Positions 63,801-64,000 of a stretch of 64,000 nt of DNA are shown one piece after another. The position numbers and the translations under genes were made by a program. The DNA is from an uncultured Desulfomonile sp. GTDB taxonomy: Bacteria; Desulfobacterota; Desulfomonilia; Desulfomonilales; Desulfomonilaceae. The DNA is taken from the NCBI GenBank assembly GCA_903952205.1, contig CAJBEZ010000010.1:1-64000 (forward strand). The letters run 5' to 3'. The notes beneath the pieces were generated by a model. The model made no database searches, was not told where the DNA came from, and worked only from the letters and a program-made list of their open reading frames with translations. Position 1 is the stretch's first letter. Every line of letters starts with the position of its first letter.

Positions 63801-64000
63801 GTAAGGTTTTGACCCACTCAACCGGCGCTGCGAACTGTTTCCCAAGGAGATCTCTGATACGCGCGGGAGCCCCGGGACCAACTGGATAGTAATCTCCGGT
63901 AACATTTGACACGATCGCTATTTCTGGTGACGACACCTCAAGTTTTTCCAACGTCTTCATAAATGGTTCTCTTGCGGGCGCCACGACTCCGGAGTGAAAT
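57835..64000 (-). CDS. Iterative type I polyketide/PUFA-like megasynthase, C-terminal 2050 residues (runs off the right edge)
   Basis: The frame is open through the right edge, so the N-terminus is missing. The visible order is: end of acyltransferase (FHSGVVAPAREPF, then LECGPKRVM); ketosynthase (about 225-770, Cys in VDAACAGTTQAI, His in SHETYSPKRGG and KGFTGHTMG); two carrier domains (around 851 and 955), each with LGIDTVKQAEF; ketoreductase (about 1230, VTGGARGIT); hot-dog dehydratase (about 1553, HPVLNDHRIDRAAVLPG, with Arg in the usual Gly place); and a C-terminal phosphopantetheinyl transferase (GIGVDVEKV; WSLKEACLKALG). An in-built PPTase recalls enediyne synthases. The product is unknown. 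Confidence 0.93.
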   Translation of the reverse strand, partial: FHSGVVAPAREPFMKTLEKLEVSSPEIAIVSNVTGDYYPVGPGAPARIRDLLGKQFAAPVEWVKTLRRLHSDGIRVFLECGPKRVMTNLTIDTLTKDTLALPTNHPKKGGITQLLESFAALIVEGFEIDIDAAEIPSLSGEVPSKRKKSSLTLVSKGHDSIQRLGYETKLEHDPPSSLDWLLDEELKEIVSRKEFKKFVELQVNPIRTLIKSSFSSFVENILPLEKTVTMVKTEGMNFKPVVISGMAAGLPSDTRFVFDKANLDDLIYGKNFIKRVPENSRREMLEKNVERLFKGPSGEVELQHVDDMSGVIKLAGFFDDQDSFIEEFGLEKRLTEAMDVTTRLAVAAGLEALKDAGIPLMRQIKTTSSGIELPDAWALPPDLRDETGIIFASAFPGMASLVDEVTRETSARFGAGAKKRLIDFYTGIVQRIRDDKEKELLTKWFTEEFDGLSLSSSSELYSFNRNFLLRVMSMGHGQLAQIIKAQGPNTHVDAACAGTTQAILLGRDWIRTGQAKRVLVVAADDVAGKQLFPWIGSGFLAMGAATTNGAITDAALPFDDRRHGLILGSAAAAVVLESEDLARRRGIEPLASIEAGIVANSGFHGTRLDVDHISFVMEKMISKWERQSDVSRHDLAKKMFFMSHETYSPKRGGSSSSEVRALRSIFGESAKIIPIANTKGFTGHTMGVGVEDIVALRCLQKRFLPPIPNLKVPDPEFQDMNLSAGGPCEAQYAFRLAAGFGSQIVMSLYKVIAREENRVTDFGANREWLKEITNFKDPVITIENRIMRVKDRELIEKPAFDEVKLVDPAQEQPKGVAAAPSMTGIQEIKNAILQLLSEKTGYPPSMLDTGLDLEADLGIDTVKQAEFISDVRDKFNIPRIEGLKIAEFPTIEHIINFVMEHSVSEITEENDHSGGGAAQDVVTSSDRLEVNSKILDLLSAKTGYPTEMLDVDLDLEADLGIDTVKQAEFITEIRETFGIPRIDGFKIADFPTIKHIIGFVLEKKAQSYNIIDVTEQTVHSMDVFVDSAPVDLREAVLTTFDTEKTSMIPSIDELIIFGGHTGLVDGFQKVMGPVPVTVLEDPKEIGTRRDKLLGVINISTRSNIQTSLDRSFGLFLELAATYEDGPVFMTNIVSEDGAFGFEGPDPAGYLFGAISGAAKSFSREYPRTICRCVDIHPEAMDEHAPGIFLRCLTEGFPLETGVGKNLQLQCVRFSKPLPRMDTSTVIASDEVVLVTGGARGITAACVNRIAEQVPATFVILGRSSLSNRAETMSTFGDIEWELEKDRIIDRYKRESTIPTPVRVEKELAELRNQVEVFKNLRKFRRLGSEVIYRSVDITNPSAVDKVIEEVARLCRRVDVFVHGAGIDISKSLRSKTIEQIRSVFDVKVEGARNVLQALEKNELPPRRLISFGSVAGRFGNIAQIDYSAANDSIAHLFRWINSNGGDIRASVIDWAPWAEIGMATRGSVQKTLEQAGIDFIPPHKGVDAFLQELARSLGSAEVLVSGRLGPFEKDAFSTPSRQSCEAYILAGQKVTVEKLIPCEKATFRIDLDPGHPVLNDHRIDRAAVLPGVGGIEIMRKAVEILDPESSKLVIQNVRFLKPLKIFKSEKFTAEITVERISTGLNKFRARISSRMLDKQGQPFGESRIHHELYLGEAAPFDLPQLDLNSKQTVFVPEKEIYSKFFHGPAFQFVDYVSVENNGSGARFRFRDTERRPEIFPDLIPPVIEAAFQAGAAMALETLGVMPLPIAVGEVVILDPEGLPGCGTLIPSEIVTGESGQGRTKIKFDCAVNTAEGTPLLFLRGVEMIELEKSSSFANRIFEEFSSIDELLDRPEKDDDNLKTFVDIDSETRLAKASPKRRKEWSAGRIVIKKALNRLLSNNGNNHKNGHTINIFSTTLGKPTARFSDNPDEEFAEVALSHSNGFVMASVGKSDAFQGIGVDVEKVENRTQSWSEDYFTENEINMAYDSPYSSRQLTRMWSLKEACLKALGVGLRYDLKDVSVISMNKFGRAAMLFQNEVEKYILDNGLPEIEARVEDVGDLVVARALIRRQVI

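Noticed and set aside
1-64000. CRISPR arrays or insertion sequences
   Set aside because: No regularly spaced direct repeats, transposase motifs or terminal inverted repeats with target duplications were seen on reading.

Overview
The window looks like chromosomal DNA of an anaerobic Desulfobacterota (former Deltaproteobacteria) species, perhaps of the Syntrophobacterales/Desulfomonile type. This is inferred from the gene set: several sigma-54 activators and PAS-rich histidine kinases, NifX-like/DUF5320 proteins, a selenoprotein SelD, a small RdgC with its partner gene, YfdX, DUF362 and a large iterative synthase. There is no rRNA, CRISPR array or insertion sequence. One tRNA (Asn) is present.

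Region 1 (1-12.8 kb, minus strand) is a gas vesicle cluster that runs off the left edge. In transcription order it has an unknown 210-aa protein, a sigma-54 response regulator, GvpH (Hsp20), a Cdc48-like double AAA+ ATPase, two GvpF/L proteins, a decayed histidine kinase, a CheY-like receiver, GvpA, a 261-aa protein with 33-residue repeats (a GvpC candidate), a CxxCxGxG zinc-finger protein, GvpN, three small unknown proteins, a third GvpF/L and the start of GvpG. A GG-N10-GC sigma-54 promoter sits just upstream of gvpA, and a sigma-54 activator lies at the head of the cluster.

Region 2 (13-24.4 kb) holds a hybrid histidine kinase, a small Cys protein with a membrane protein, two paralogous secreted proteins, an arylsulfatase, an MBL hydrolase, a DUF5320/NifX-like pair with its own sigma-54 activator, a good sigma-54 promoter and a perfect 12-bp inverted repeat, tRNA-Asn, rdgC with its partner, and an alpha/beta hydrolase.

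Region 3 (24.4-37.5 kb) holds a phosphorelay block (two histidine kinases, a receiver-GAF protein, and a receiver-GAF pseudogene with an in-frame stop), DUF1499, selD with an in-frame UGA (Sec17), two small membrane proteins, a heptose-phosphate kinase, and an overlapping Vsr/C5-methyltransferase fusion, prmA and icd unit.

Region 4 (37.5-51.6 kb, plus strand) holds an NMT1-like binding protein overlapping a dCache-HAMP-adenylate cyclase, a flavoprotein, an MFS transporter, an MBL hydrolase, an FAD oxidoreductase, YfdX, and an acyl-CoA dehydrogenase / DUF362 / acyl-CoA ligase set. The ligase promoter carries a palindrome.

Region 5 (51.7-64 kb, minus strand) holds UDP-glucose dehydrogenase, BamD, a polyprenyl synthase, an unusual 882-aa fusion (cyclic-nucleotide domain, degenerate sigma-54-type AAA+, NapH-like Fe-S membrane domain), and the 3' end of a megasynthase (AT-KS-ACP-ACP-KR-DH-PPTase) whose two ACPs carry Thr at the usual phosphopantetheine Ser.

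The strongest candidates for something undescribed are the 882-aa redox/cyclic-nucleotide fusion, the Thr-ACP megasynthase, the divergent GvpC-like repeat protein with its unknown small gas vesicle partners, and the Vsr-methyltransferase fusion.
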